Of a stretch of 64,000 bases of DNA, positions 24,585 to 36,599 are shown piece by piece (positions within the stretch are counted from its first letter, which is position 1; every line of letters starts with the position of its first letter). The stretch is from Dendrocalamus latiflorus (Eukaryota > Streptophyta > Magnoliopsida > Poales > Poaceae): NCBI GenBank assembly GCA_017311315.1, contig CM029638.1, forward strand, positions 7,312,368 through 7,376,367. The letters run 5' to 3'. The translations under genes and the position numbers were made by a program. The notes beneath the pieces were generated by a model, which did not search any database, was not told the DNA's origin, and saw nothing but the letters and a program-made list of their open reading frames with translations.

Positions 24585-24875
24585 TTGCTAATGATTTTTT
24601 TCCTCTAGAGCAAGTGCTTATGCGAATAAACTAAATGTTGATAATTCATTTTAGAAGGCTATTCTAATAAGTTGTTTTGAAAAGACGATAAAGAAATTGT
24701 CTTATTTTTATTTAAAGGAAGTTATAGGTTAGAAAAGAATTAGACCAACGACTACTTACTCGCGGAATCTCTAAGCACATGATTCTTTCCTTTTGCCGAA
24801 TCATGTCACGACACCGGCACAGCCAGCCCAGCCTTTTACAGCGGCACCTTGTTTGGCCACGTATCCAGGGGCTGA

Positions 24876-25984
24876 ATTTTTGGCACATACAATGTGTTTA
24901 GAACCCATATTTATAAAAATTGGTATATACATGCGAGAATGATAAAAATAGCATTTCTGTCACCCGATCATCGAGCGGTAGTGCCCTGCAGCTGACACAT
25001 ATACTACTGAAGCCCGACCACCATGCGGCAAGCGCCTGCTGCCTAGCCACCATGTGACATGTGGCATACCGCCCCTCTACCATACGCCTGCCTAAATTAG
25101 TATTTTATATGTAATATTTGTTTAAATTTTAAATATAGTGAATAAGCTTGAAAAATTACAAAATTTTATGTGCAGACTGAAAAGACAACGTACTTTATTG
25201 TGTAATTTTTTAAAAAAATTATCCAATCTAAATATTGCTCAAAAATTTATACAATTATGATATTTTTAGGAGTTGTTATATATAGCAAATGAGCTTCAAA
25301 AATCACAAAATTTTATGTACAACCTCATGACATAGTTGACCTAATTGTGTAATTTTTTAGAAATTTAATGTACTTCAAATTTTTATGTTAATTTAATCAT
25401 ATCGTTAATTATGATTAAATTAACATAGTAAATTTAGAGCACATAAAATTTTCAAAAATTATACAATTAGGTTGACTGTGTTGAGAGGCTACACATAAAA
25501 TTTAGTAATTTATGGAGCTCATTTGCTATATGTAACAACTCCTACAAATATCGTAATCTTATGAATTTTTAAGCAGCATTTAGAGTGGATAAAATTGTTA
25601 AAAAATTACACAATGAAGTACTTTGTGTCAAAAGGCTGTACATAAAATTTTGTAATTTTTCAAGCTCATTTCCTTATTTAAAAATTCAAACAAATATAAC
25701 ATATAAAATACTAATTTAGACAAGTAATTAAGCCAGATACGTGTCGTATGGTGGAGGGGCGGCAAGCCACCTGCTGCATGGTAGCCGGGTAGTAGGTGCG
25801 TGGCCACACGGTGGTCGGGCGGCAGGCGTCTATCGCACGGTGGTTGAGCTCCAATAATCTATGTGTCTGCTATAGGATGCTGCTGTCTGGTGACCGAATG
25901 GTAGAAGTGTCATTTTTGTCATTCTCATGTATATATTGTTAATTTTGTTAATACAAGTGCAAAACACACTATATGTGCCAAAAT
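24876..25984. mobile_element. Long-TIR foldback element, Mutator-like
   Basis: Both ends read inward as TTTTTGGCACATACAATGTG (left) and TTTTGGCACATATAGTGTG (right, reversed). Nearly the whole 1.1 kb is an imperfect palindrome centred near 25400, with a GC-rich block about 70-200 bp inside each end. No clear target duplication is visible. The ends match those of the larger PMD-carrying element at 29790-34135. Confidence 0.7.
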
Positions 25985-26067
25985 CTCTCGAGAGGCTACC
26001 AAGTACAATGACATAGGCGTATACTCAGATGATGCAATGGGGTTGATGTGGACAACAACATTAAAGT

Positions 26068-26334
26068 TAGGGGATAGACTATTGCACAGGCGACTGAAAT
26101 TTTATTATCTTTCAGTCACCTAAAATTGCACTTTGAATCACCTGAAATTGCACATATTTTTTTGGAGGGAGCTGCAATTTTAGTTGATTGAGAGTGCAAT
26201 TTCAGGTCACCTGAAATTGCACTCTGAATCACCTAAAGTTGCAGTTATTTTTTTGGAGGGGGGCTGCAATTTTAGTTCATTGAGAGTGCAATTTCAGGTG
26301 ACTGAAACATAAAAAATTTTCAGTCGCCTGTGCA
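26068..26334. mobile_element. Foldback MITE with 20-bp TIRs
   Basis: The ends TATTGCACAGGCGACTGAAA (left) and TATTGCACAGGCGACTGAAA (right, reversed) are identical. The interior repeats an inverted motif built from GTGCAATTTCAGGTGA. I could not find a target duplication. Confidence 0.65.
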
Positions 26335-26353
26335 ATAGCAAAACCGTAAAGTT

Positions 26354-27644
26354 AGAGTAAATTGCACGGTACCTCTTTAAAATTGAGCGATTGTATCACT
26401 TAACTTCTTTAACTTATAAATTACTTTCTCAGTCATCTAAACTAGCATCCATTTGCACTGTGGCTCCTTCCCATAATTAACTAATAGAACTCAGTAACAT
26501 AGCAATTACGTGGTGTTGACTCTCCTTTGACAATATAGTTGGCACCAACATCACATGTTGTCGTTGCCCTCCAAAAGGCATTGCCGCCGTCTCTCATTTG
26601 GTCTCGGCACCCTACCGTTGTGTGCCTTTCCAGCGCTACCCCAGGAACTGTGGTGTGAGCTAGATAGCCACGAGCGCGAGTGTGAGAGGGGGGCAAGGAG
26701 CGGTGCGTGAGTGTGCGACGTGCTCGAGTTAGTCTTGGCGCACATTAGGTGTAGGTCTCGCGTGAGTGGCTCCGCGCAGTGAGTTGCACTGGCATCGGTG
26801 GCTTCGGTGGTTCATGATTCACCTTTGTGGCTACCACCGCTGGAGGACTACGGCATAAGATGCCCACTCCAGCACAACACACCATGCCATCACATGTTCA
26901 ACAGATGCCGTGAAACACCATTACCGTGGAGCTTCATCATGACCACCGAACTTGACCGTCAACTCTGGTGAGCCAATCCAAAAACCATCCATGCCACATC
27001 GTGTTCCACCACTTCCTCCTCTAGATCCCCGAATTAATTTGATTTTTGCACTCGTAGCTGCTCTGAAAGTTAATTCTCCTCTACGTTCAGTTATGTTCCA
27101 TGCCATCATTCTTCGCAACCAGTGAGACTCCATCCAATTAACTTGCACATGAGAATCCCCTCTTCCTCTATCGTTTGACGTGCTTGATTTTGCTCTTAAC
27201 CCCATAGCACTGCCACTGCCAACACCTAACTAAATCATCACATTTGACAAGTTGCACTACCAGAGCACCGAGGACTTAGGTCACAAGGTGCAGCCAGGGG
27301 CTGGGACGATGTTGTGGAGCGCCGCTCCATATTGCTATCGTGAGGAAGCGCCATGCGTGCAGTTGAGGAGCACTAATTTTGTGCATACACCGAGAGGATT
27401 CATCGATTCCTCTTTACACGACAACAGCTCCTACAGTGCCACCTCATCTTGCCAACCTCGGAAGCCTTCAATGCCACCTCAACCTCAATAGATGCGATGT
27501 CAGTGGCTTATGTTAGCTAATAGCAAAATGGATTAGCCATGCAAACAAATGCAAGTTTAGAGGGGTGAAAAAAATAATTTACAAGTTAGAGGAGCTAAGT
27601 GCTACAATCACTTAAGTTTAGAGAGCTACATTACAATTTACTCT
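26354..27644. mobile_element. 1.3 kb long-TIR element, class II, non-coding
   Basis: The left end AGAGTAAATTGCACGGTA and the right end reversed, AGAGTAAATTGTAATGTA, extend as an imperfect inverted repeat of over 100 bp (both contain GCGATTGTA/GTGATTGTA and CACTTA blocks). TAAAGTT occurs immediately outside both ends (26347-26353 and 27645-27651). The interior has open frames but no transposase motif. Confidence 0.65.
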
Positions 27645-27651
27645 TAAAGTT

Positions 27652-27990
27652 TTTAATTTGGCTGGCTGTGATTTGTAATGTACGTACTACATGAGAACGG
27701 CTACATCATCTGTAGAGTTGAGTAGTCTCTGCTGACTGGTACTAGTACCCAAAGCACAGGGACACATCGCTTCGGCTCCAATTAGACTTGTGCATACAGA
27801 TAAAAGCGAGGATAGCGTACTGCCTAGTGTATACACTACTTATCTATCGCATGGTTGTATATCTTCTGTTAATTATTTTGTATTTATGTCCTAACTCCAG
27901 ATTATTGCCATGGTCAGAGCTGGATGCCGTGTCGCTATGCAATGTATGCATGGATCATATGTGTGAGCAGTGATGAGATGAGCTCACGTG
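27652..27990. other. Unassigned DNA
   Basis: Short spacer between a class II element and a SINE-like unit. Nothing recognised. Confidence 0.4.
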
Positions 27991-28209
27991 AGGCAAGGCC
28001 TCTATATTGCAGCTAGCGCTACATTGGCAGTCGCAAGCAAAACCTAGGTCAGAGTTCGATCCTTGGGAGCAGGAAACTACGAACTGCTCCCAGGCTACTG
28101 GAGTAGTTGGTCATACACGTATCAAATCAATTGACAGGTGTTACTTCCTACTAGTAACTCAGCGTTGAAGAATGAGAATAAAATCTGATCCATCGAGTAA
28201 AAAAAAAAG
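27991..28209 (+). mobile_element. SINE-like retroposon
   Basis: A tRNA-like B-box GAGTTCGATCC lies at about 28052, and the unit ends in a run of about 11 A at 28198-28208. This is the layout of tRNA-derived plant SINEs. An A-box and target duplications could not be confirmed. The minus-strand unit at 50480-50690 shares the B-box and a GTTACTAG-like tail segment. Confidence 0.45.
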
Positions 28210-28264
28210 TACACCAGTAGAGGCAGTAGATGGCCGCAGCAGACGCTCAGGAATGAGTCCATAC

Positions 28265-28535
28265 CTGTGTCCCCATTTTGTTCCTCATTTGGATATGAGC
28301 TTCTGATTTTTAATTTATTTTTTACTATTACTAAATTTCGTTTTTTTATTTTTGGTTTTTTAGCTTTTTGTCAATTTTTTCTTATATTCATTTACATTGT
28401 CCATGATTAGCTAATCTATTTTTAATTTTTTAATTTAATTATACTAATAAGTCAACATCAGCTACAATGTAATTTCAGCCAGCTATAGTATAATTTCAGT
28501 CATAAACTACTATTTTTCAGCCGAAATAAGTGGGT
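28265..28535 (-). mobile_element. Dispersed MITE family, copy in reverse orientation
   Basis: Reverse complement of a family with further copies at about 36600, 39361 and 51609. Shared features are subterminal GGCTGAAA and CACTGTAGC-like motifs, an internal AAATTTAAAAAATTAAAAA tract, and the AAAAGCC...GAATAGT end. This copy is the most diverged. Confidence 0.5.
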
Positions 28536-28539
28536 TATT

Positions 28540-29780
28540 TGTCAAGCAGGAATCATAAGAAAACAAAAGGGATTCATTTTTGCGGTTTTGAAGTCTTCCT
28601 TGCACTTTGCATTCTGGGAGCAAGGAATTTTCTGCCCCCATGCAACAGTCTAATTAGATGCAAACAAAAGGGATTCAATCAGAATGTGAAGAATTATTTT
28701 CTCAAATGATCACGGGAAAACGTAGCCCATATGCTGCTTTGTGCATGGTAAGTAACTACTGGTGAAAAGGCCGGGCACCAGGCTAAAGAACAATGACAAT
28801 TTCTATCTTCTCAAAAGGAAAGTTGCGAAAAGAAAAGATCAAAAGTTGAAAACAACTGCAAGCTCTGAGCAGCAAGATTTGGCTAGCACTGCAAAATTCC
28901 TCCTAAGATTAAAACTTCCATGCATGCACAGAAAGGGCGTGGTAGACTGGCCTAAATTTTCAATGTGGCCAGCCTCTCGAGGAACGCAGCAGTATGAACT
29001 CAAAGGGGTAAGCAGCTGAGGCACTGACCGAAGCCTAGGAGCCTAGTCACTTCTACTTGCCTGCCCTCTTTGCTTCCTTCCCTTTGGTTGCCTACTAGTA
29101 GAAGCAAAGTTGCCATAAAAGTTGTGTAAAGAGCATGGCAAAGTTGGCTGCCACTGTGCCGCAGCTCATGGATGTGTGGGAAAAGGGACCAATGGCGCAA
29201 GGCTTGAACTGCGACCGGGTTTCCAAGATTCCTTTCGTTTCCTTCTCAGTTTGCTGCAATGATACTGGAATTAGAGTTTTCGATGTTGGCTGGTGTAACA
29301 GAATTCAGAAAGTCTATGTAGAAATGCCTGCAATCACAAGTGAAACGGGATGCAAAGGGGGAGAAAGATTGTGTATTTGTAACCTAGTCAGTACACTACC
29401 CATTTCCACTCTTTTGACTTTTTGGCGTTTATACGATGTTATATCTGAATACTTCCCGCATTTATTAGGTTCAAATCTTGCAGAGACATGATCAAATCAT
29501 CCTAGAATAACCCGCGACCTGCATAGTGCATACACGTCGAGTAGTACCCCCCCCCCCCCCCTCTGTCGTCTGTCTGGGCGCGCAGCTGGCACAGGTAGGT
29601 TGCAGCCACATCGCCTGCAAAGAACTCTGACGAACGTATCTCCATTCCCCCTGTACAATCGAATCCGCCACTGCTGCCGCGCATAACTCTTCCTTTAACT
29701 CGTAATGCATGCGATGCGATGCGATGCTCCCGATCCTAACATGTCATCGTGCTGTGCGTCTTCCTTACCTCCAGTATCAA
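28540..29780. other. Unassigned intergenic DNA
   Basis: An open frame of 118 codons at 29135-29491 has no domain I know. A 15-bp C homopolymer lies at 29547-29561. No RNA gene was recognised. Confidence 0.35.
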
Positions 29781-29789
29781 ACATAACTT

Positions 29790-32700
29790 AAATTTTTGGC
29801 ACATATAACACTGTTTAATCTTATATTTATAAAAATAATAGTACAGTGTGAAAATAGCAAAAATATCATTTATGTCGTCTGGCCACCAGACGTGACGCCA
29901 TGAAGCGACACGCGCTACCTGCCACCGTGCGACAGGCAACATGCTGCCCAGCCACTGGGCTCCAGGCGATTAGCAGATGATTAGCACCACCCCTACTACC
30001 CGGTTAGGCATGCTGTAATGGCCTGCCGCTCGGCCGGCATGGGCTTTTGTTTGCTTTGTTTTAAGACGCATGCGAATGAACGGAGTGGGTCGTGGGGCAT
30101 TTCGTTCATATGGAAATTGAGTACTTATGCAGATGCGATTAGAGAACAAACCACCGAAAGGAATGTTTGGGTCGCGTTTGTCTCCCTGCGCGTACTTCAC
30201 TCACGCCATTATCGACGCTACATTAGCACGTTGCGCTCACACTCACACTATAAATTACGAGGTCTCTCGCAGTCTCTCTTTCACAAACTCTCTTGTAATC
30301 GCTCTCGGAGTCTCGTAATTCTTCGTAGTCGGTTAGCAGTCGTATTAGCATTGTTATTTTGCTTACAGTGTCGAACTGGTAAAATTGTCTTCGAGCTTTT
30401 TGAGAAAGTTCATACTGATTTACCTCTAGTTTTCCGATCACAGGTAAATTATGTCTTCTCTCATAATGGTACAAGAGAACATATCTTGGATGTAACACGT
30501 AAATCCTGAATTTCAAATTCTTGGTTGGTTGTCCAGTGGTCCTACTGATATAGAGAGCTATATTAGACCAGGTGTACTCAATGTTTAAGTCATCTTTAAG
30601 AAATAGCGCATATGAGAAGCAATGCAATAAAAAGATTTTAAATAGAAGATTCATCATTGAGTAATTCCTCAATAGGCCCTCTGGTCTTAGGTTGTTAAGT
30701 AATTTCACACATAAAATAATGAAGTTAACAACTTTACATGCCGTCGATTCTTTAGTGGAGCTTAAAATATGGCTAGCATACAAAAAGCAAGCACGAAAGG
30801 ATGGAATATAATTTTAATCAAATCATCTATATAGGAAATGAAGATTGGATTATAACATAAATATCAACCATTGTTTAATCATGCACATGCCAAGTTGTGA
30901 TCTCAAATATAAAGGTAGGGTAGGGTGCCAATATGCCATGATTTGGTGGGTTGTGAAGTCTGCAGATACATATATGTATGTACTGTTTATTTCATCATAA
31001 ATTTCAATTTGTGATATTTTATTATCATTATTGCTGCCATTATATGTGTGTGTAGGTATCTATATGTATATACATATATATGTATGTACATATGTATATA
31101 CATATATATACATGTACATATACATATACATATATGTATGTACTATTTATTTATCATAAATTTCAGTATGTAGTATTTTATTGTCATTATCAATCTTCGC
31201 ACTAATATTTCGTATATCCCATTTAGTTGGAAGATATGTCTTTACCAGAACTCCTCGAACAGTTCTACGATGAGAACCAAAAGTGCCACTCATGGATAAC
31301 GGCTGACGCGGATGGCCCTCCACCCTTCAAGTTGCGGGGAGAGAGAGATCATTGGGAGCTGGACGATCGCCATGTCCCAATCCTGCGAGCCACGGGCTTG
31401 TTGCACTTTGCGAGGCTGGTCTCCATCGGACGCCAGTTCACCCTCGATGGCAGCCCGTTGACGGCACTGGTGGATAGGTGGAAGCCCGAGACACGCACAT
31501 TCCACTTTCGGTGGGGTGAGATGATGATCACTCTCTACGACGTGTCGTTATTGACCGGTCTCCCTCTCCAGGGTGACACAGTTGTTCCAGCCTCTACACT
31601 AGCGGACTGGAAGGAGATGCTGGTATATCGGCTCAGCTAGGCTCTCCTGGAGGGTTTTCATGGCGTCTCTCGCACTTAGCTTAAGCATTTCAATGTGTGC
31701 CCGTAGGATGCACCGGTCAGGATCATCATGACGCACCTCGTTGCATACCTTATTCAACTCTTTGGTTGGAGCATGTTTGCAACAACACACGGCGATATTT
31801 ACAACCCTGAGTTCATCCACCTCACTAAGTCTTTGGTTGACGCGGAGGTTGGGGCGATGCCTCAGTACAGTTAGGGATCGACCATCCTATGCGCCATATA
31901 TCGGTGGTTGTGTGATACTTGCCAATGCGGCACTGGTGATTCCCCTAACCTAGATGTCTACTACGTGCTCCTATAATTGTAGAGTTGGGAGCACTTCTCT
32001 ATCAGACGTCCAACCATCCTGAGGACAGTGCACCCGTTCGGTGAGTTCGCCAACTCAATAGATGTGCCCACTATAGGCTTTTGGTGGACTGGTGCCCGTT
32101 TGCGCTGGGCCAAGGATAGATCATCAAGATGTTACTTGTTGTGGCATATCAAGTTCAAGTTGTTGCGCGACAACGATGTCATCTGGGATCTATGGACTTT
32201 AGAGTTCGTGGTGAGTGTAGTGTTGCACGGGCTATCTGTGCAATGCTTGCAAGACGCCGAGTTATGGGTGACGACTTGCTATCTGGTGTTCACATAAATG
32301 GTGGAGGATTACACGCCGCAGCACGTAATGCGACAATTCGGTTTATACCAAGTTGTGCCCCTCTGGATGGCAGGTTGCTGCCACGAGCCATACACTAGTG
32401 AGTCAAACTTCATCTGATTAATGTTTATACTTTGTATGTATTCCTTTGTAACATCAATGATTTTGAAAATGCAGGCAATCGAGGGCAGGTTGGCATGGTA
32501 TGGACTAGCAGCCATTGTAGCAGGAGTGGACAATGGCATGGACAAACATGGTGCTATTGGACGTCGCAATGGAGCAGCATTTGTACGACGTTCAGATGTA
32601 CGACGAGTACCTATAATGGTACATACCCAGGTTGCGTGGTAGACTCACCGTTCCTCCACAAGATCGCCCGGAGCGGGTCACATAGGATGACACCCTACAA

Positions 32701-34135
32701 TGCTCGATGGATCACCACAACGCTTTGCGACACCATGACATCGTACAACAGTTGTAAATTCTGATTGTTTCATTTACGAAATTCATACTAGTCGTTACTG
32801 AATCTATTTCATATGTCACTTCAGTTGGCGTGAGCGCAGCGCATCGCAAGCGCATCAGAAACTGCCATCAGCAGCCCAGACACACCACAAGCCCTGAAGA
32901 AAACTTTCAAGTACATCCTATCGCAGGCCAAAAAATAATTGACAACCTAAACTGTGGCCGATCAACGGACCACGCCATGTGCATCGGACATCCAGTGGGG
33001 GCACCATGCTCACCCATCAGGTCATCATGACCTAGTGAATCCGGCTTGCCATCACAACCTACCAAGTCTGCCCAGCATCGTAGTACTAGTCGTCGATCAT
33101 CCGTGGGCCAGATCAACGAGGAGGCAACTTATGTATAAACCTATGTTTTGTTTTTTTTATTATGCCAGACGTTCTGCTAACATCATGGTGTTCTTCCACC
33201 GCAGGTCCATCGTAGAGATACATCACTTTTGCCCTCCACACCACCTACACATACTACCGCTCTCTGTCGTTCATCTTTGCTACACATCTGGAAGGTACGA
33301 CATTTGCATTCTATATTCGAAATATTTATTGTGACTAACATCGTTGTATCTTGCAGTCTTCAATTCAACGTGGGGGTGACGGCCAGTCCATTGATGACGA
33401 TACGGGCCTCCCGGCTGCTTCCAAGGAGAGGTACATAGTGTCAAGGTTTGCATCATAAGTAAGGCAGAGCTCATCGTTCACACCATATAAAGGGTTTGGG
33501 GACTTCGGTTGGCAGAGCTCCTCCGTCATCGCTGCCACTCTGTACAGTGAAGGCCAAGGCTCCTGTGCACACCAGGGATTCCTAGAATCCTTTATTCACG
33601 ACTTCATCTCTGGCGGCCTCTTTGTACTATTATATGTATTCATTGCGTAATTGAATAAAAAATTACACAATTAACTCCACTGCAATAATTTTCCCATCTC
33701 ATTTCCTATATTCAGAAATTCCTACAAATAGTTTATGTAAGTAAATATTTGAGTAAAATTCATAATGGAAATAATTACGAGCAAATTACACAATTAACTA
33801 CAACGCATCAAGAAGTTTCACAAAAATTTTCATAAGTTTTTGTGCATATTTCCTATATCTAAAAATTCTACGAGCAATACATATTAAATTTTCTAATCAC
33901 ACAATTAAACTAATTAATTACGGGTGCTAATCACCTGGAGCCCAGGCACTGGGCGGCAAGCTGCCTGGAGCCCGGTGGCCGGTGCTCGATGGCTAAGCTC
34001 TATGTGACATGTGTCGCATCTACGGTGTCAACGCCTAATGGCCGGCTGGTAAAAATAATATTTTTGCTAATACCATAAATATATTAATATTTTTGTAATT
34101 ACAAATTTAAACAGTACAATATATACCAAAAATTT
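29790..34135 (+). mobile_element. Long-TIR Mutator-like element carrying a plant-mobile-domain gene
   Basis: The 4346-bp element is bounded by AAATTTTTGGCACATATAAC (left) and, reversed, AAATTTTTGGTATATATTGT (right). The flanks ACATAACTT (29781-29789) and ACAAAACTT (34136-34144) match at 8 of 9 bases, the Mutator-type duplication length. GC-rich subterminal blocks near 29880-29960 and 33945-34040 face each other, as in the related elements at 24876-25984 and 34185-35307. The cargo is a degenerate PMD gene. No MURA-type transposase was recognised. PMD domains are known to travel with plant Mutator-like and gypsy elements; linkage to this TIR family is my reading. A (TA)-rich microsatellite lies at about 31060-31140. 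Confidence 0.7.
31235..32685 (+). pseudogene. Plant mobile domain (PMD, MAIN/MAIL1-like) protein, broken
   Basis: From ATG 31235 the frame reads a PMD N-terminus: VPILRATGLLHFARLV, DRWKPETRTFHFRWGEM and TLYDVSLLTGLPLQGD. It then continues with stops: HLVAYLIQLFGWSMFATTHGD, LTKSLVDAEVGAMPQYS, FWWTGARLRW, and MVEDYTPQHVMRQFGLYQVV. After an apparent intron (about 32400-32475) a second exon reads WTNMVLLDVAMEQHLYDVQM and YDEYL-stop-WYIPRLRG. These blocks, in this order, are the PF10536 (plant mobile domain) layout. At least six in-frame stops occur, mostly without frameshift, so decay is by point mutation. Host PMD proteins act in the nucleus in silencing and genome stability; transposon copies have no established role. 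Confidence 0.75.
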
Positions 34136-34184
34136 ACAAAACTTCGCATACGTACGTACGCAATAGTAGGCGATGCTAGAGTCC

Positions 34185-35307
34185 GAGTTAAAGCCACTTT
34201 TGGCACGTTTTGACATCGTATTTACAAAAATAGCCGTATGCGCACCGTATTGACAAAAATATCGTTTATGCCATCCGATGGGTGAGTGGCAGCACAGAGC
34301 AGACGACGCGTGGCATCTGTCTAATTCATAATTTATCAAATTTTAAATTTGTAAATATAGAAAATAAGATCAAAAAATTATGAATTTTTTTGTGGAGCTT
34401 TCCGAGGCATTGTGGTATATTGTATAATTGTTTTGCGATTTTTTTGAGACTATTTACTACCTCTAAAAATTATTGGAGGGATGCATAATTAACCAGACAA
34501 TTAAGCAGTTATACGCTGCACTAAGAATTTTTAGAAGTAGAAAATGATTGTGAAAAATTATAAATTTTGTGTGGAACTTCCATATATAGTGTGCTGTGTT
34601 GTATAATTTTTACGTAATTTTTTGCACCACTTTACTACCTATAAAAATTATTTGAGTGGTGCATAATTAAATATGATGATTAAGCACTAATGGCCGGACC
34701 TAATGACCTACCGCCCGGCCACTGGACGGAGTGGCCGGGTGGCAGATAATTAGGCATGGCCATTAGTTAGTTCTTAATTACCCATTTAGTTATGCTCCGC
34801 TTGAAAAAATTTTAGAGGTAACAAAATGGTGCAAAAAATTACGTAACAATTATAGAACGTAGCACACTATATACAAAAGCTTCACAAAAAATTTAGTAAT
34901 TTTTCACAACCATTTTCTGCCTCTAAAAATTCATAGAGCAGCGTATAACTACTTAATCGTCTAATTAATTATTCATCATTCTAGGAATTTTTAGATATAG
35001 CAAATGGTCTAAAAAATTGCAAAACAATTACACAACCTACCACGATGCCTCAGGAAGCTCTACAAAAAATATCATAATTTTTGAGCTCATTTTCTATATT
35101 TACAAATTAAAAAAATATAAATTACGAATTAGACAGGTAATTAAGCCGGCTTAATCACCTGCCGTCCTGTGGGTGGTGGGTAGGCCGCGCTGCCGCTCGC
35201 CCACCAGACGGCATGAACAATATTTTAATAATTTTTATCAATTCGGTGCATATATAACTATTTTTGTAAATATGATATCAAAACGTGCCACAAGTGGCTT
35301 TGTCTGT
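34185..35307. mobile_element. Long-TIR foldback element related to the PMD carrier
   Basis: The exact 10-mer GCTAGAGTCC flanks it at 34175-34184 and 35308-35317. The inward ends contain AAAGCCACTTTTGGCACGTT and AAAGCCACTTGTGGCACGTT. The 1.1 kb interior is an imperfect palindrome with GC-rich blocks near each end and around 34690-34745. No coding sequence. It lies only 49 bp from the end of the PMD carrier. Confidence 0.8.
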
Positions 35308-35317
35308 GCTAGAGTCC

Positions 35318-35970
35318 TTCGCGCGCTGCACGTACGGCGGCCTCAAACCAGCAGAATTTCTCCTGCATGCACAGCATGCAGCATAGGCATATTAAGTATA
35401 CGCAGCATATCACGTCTTTTCAGATAGGATACGCTCATACGCGTACGCAGCTTACACCCCTTTACTCCCTGTGCAACAGGCGCGATGGATGGAGTAACAG
35501 TGCAGCTAGTAGCAGCAGCTTCCTTGTCTTGTTCGACTAGTGGTACTACTAGTACTGGTGGCAGTACTAGTGAGGCTGTAGTATCCATACTAGCTAAGGC
35601 TAGTGTTACAGTAGAGGCATGTAGCCCCTGTGCTGCCTTGGTGCGCTCGCAGCAAGCAGCGGCAACTCGGAACAGTTTTCCTCTCGCCTCTAGCTAGACA
35701 GCGTCTCGGGTTCCTGCACCGGCAGATGCACATCGATGGCTATGGCCATACGGTTACAAGCCTGATGCCTGGCGCCTCTGCCCCTTCACAAAGAGGAGAG
35801 AATTTGCAGCGCGTAGCTGACTTCCATTTGTAGCTAGGAGGAAGCTTGTGCAGAGTTGCAAAAAATGAATTGCTTGTCTGCATTCCGCACCTCACACGAC
35901 TGGGGTACTACGAGTCTATGATCCTACCAGTACCATATTAGTACTCTTTCCAAGGTATAATAATACAAAG
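35318..35970. other. Unassigned DNA
   Basis: Contains CTAGTACTAG-type short repeats near 35535-35600 and no recognisable gene. Confidence 0.4.
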
Positions 35971-35978
35971 CATAGCTT

Positions 35979-36579
35979 TAGGGGTGGATAACGAGCCGGC
36001 TTGGCTCGGCTCGGCTCGTTAAACTAACGAGCTAAAAGAGAATCTCGGCTCGGCTCGTTAGGCTCGTTAGGTGGAATATACAAATTGACTTTTCTGAAAA
36101 GCTCGAGCTCGGCTCGTTAAGCTCGTTACGTGGAATATGCAAATTGACTTTTCTGAAAAGCTCAACCTCAACTCGTTAGGCTCGTTTTGACTTTTGAGTG
36201 TCTTTAACCTTTCTTTTTATGTTTCATATTTGTTTTTCTGAATGATAAGTTCTATGGTTTCCTTTCCATATGTGAAATTAACAGAGAAAAGAGTAACATG
36301 TACTTTAATAATACCTCTCAGTGACAAAAGAGGTGTGAAAATTAGTATGCATACATACATACTACTACTGCTGTACTGAGTTGTTCACACGTGATGGGCC
36401 GAAGACACTGCCGAGCTGGACCGACCGAGCCTATCGAGCCTAACGAGCAGCTTGCGAGCCGGCTCGGCTCGGCTCGTTAACGGACCGAGCTAAAACCTTG
36501 GCTCGGCTCGGCTCGTTTGTGCCACGAGACGAGCCGAGCCGAGCTAGCTCACGAGTCTCGAGCTTTTTTTCCACCCCTA
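35979..36579. mobile_element. hAT element rich in GGCTCG repeats
   Basis: The ends are TAGGGGTGGATAACGAGCC and CCACCCCTA, and CATAGCTT is duplicated exactly at 35971-35978 and 36580-36587. TAGGGGTG ends with an 8-bp duplication are typical of plant hAT elements. The subterminal regions are arrays of GGCTCGGCTCG in both orientations, flanking an AT-rich core. 601 bp, non-coding. Confidence 0.8.
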
Positions 36580-36599
36580 CATAGCTTCATCTTTTAACA

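Noticed and set aside
25100..25700. CRISPR-like or satellite array
   Set aside because: The repeats are the two arms of one large palindrome, with no regular spacers.
30223..30783. 186-codon minus-strand frame in the PMD carrier
   Set aside because: Long, but the residue mix shows no motif I know and an overlapping plus-strand frame of 163 codons is equally open. I considered a transposase and found no catalytic motif.
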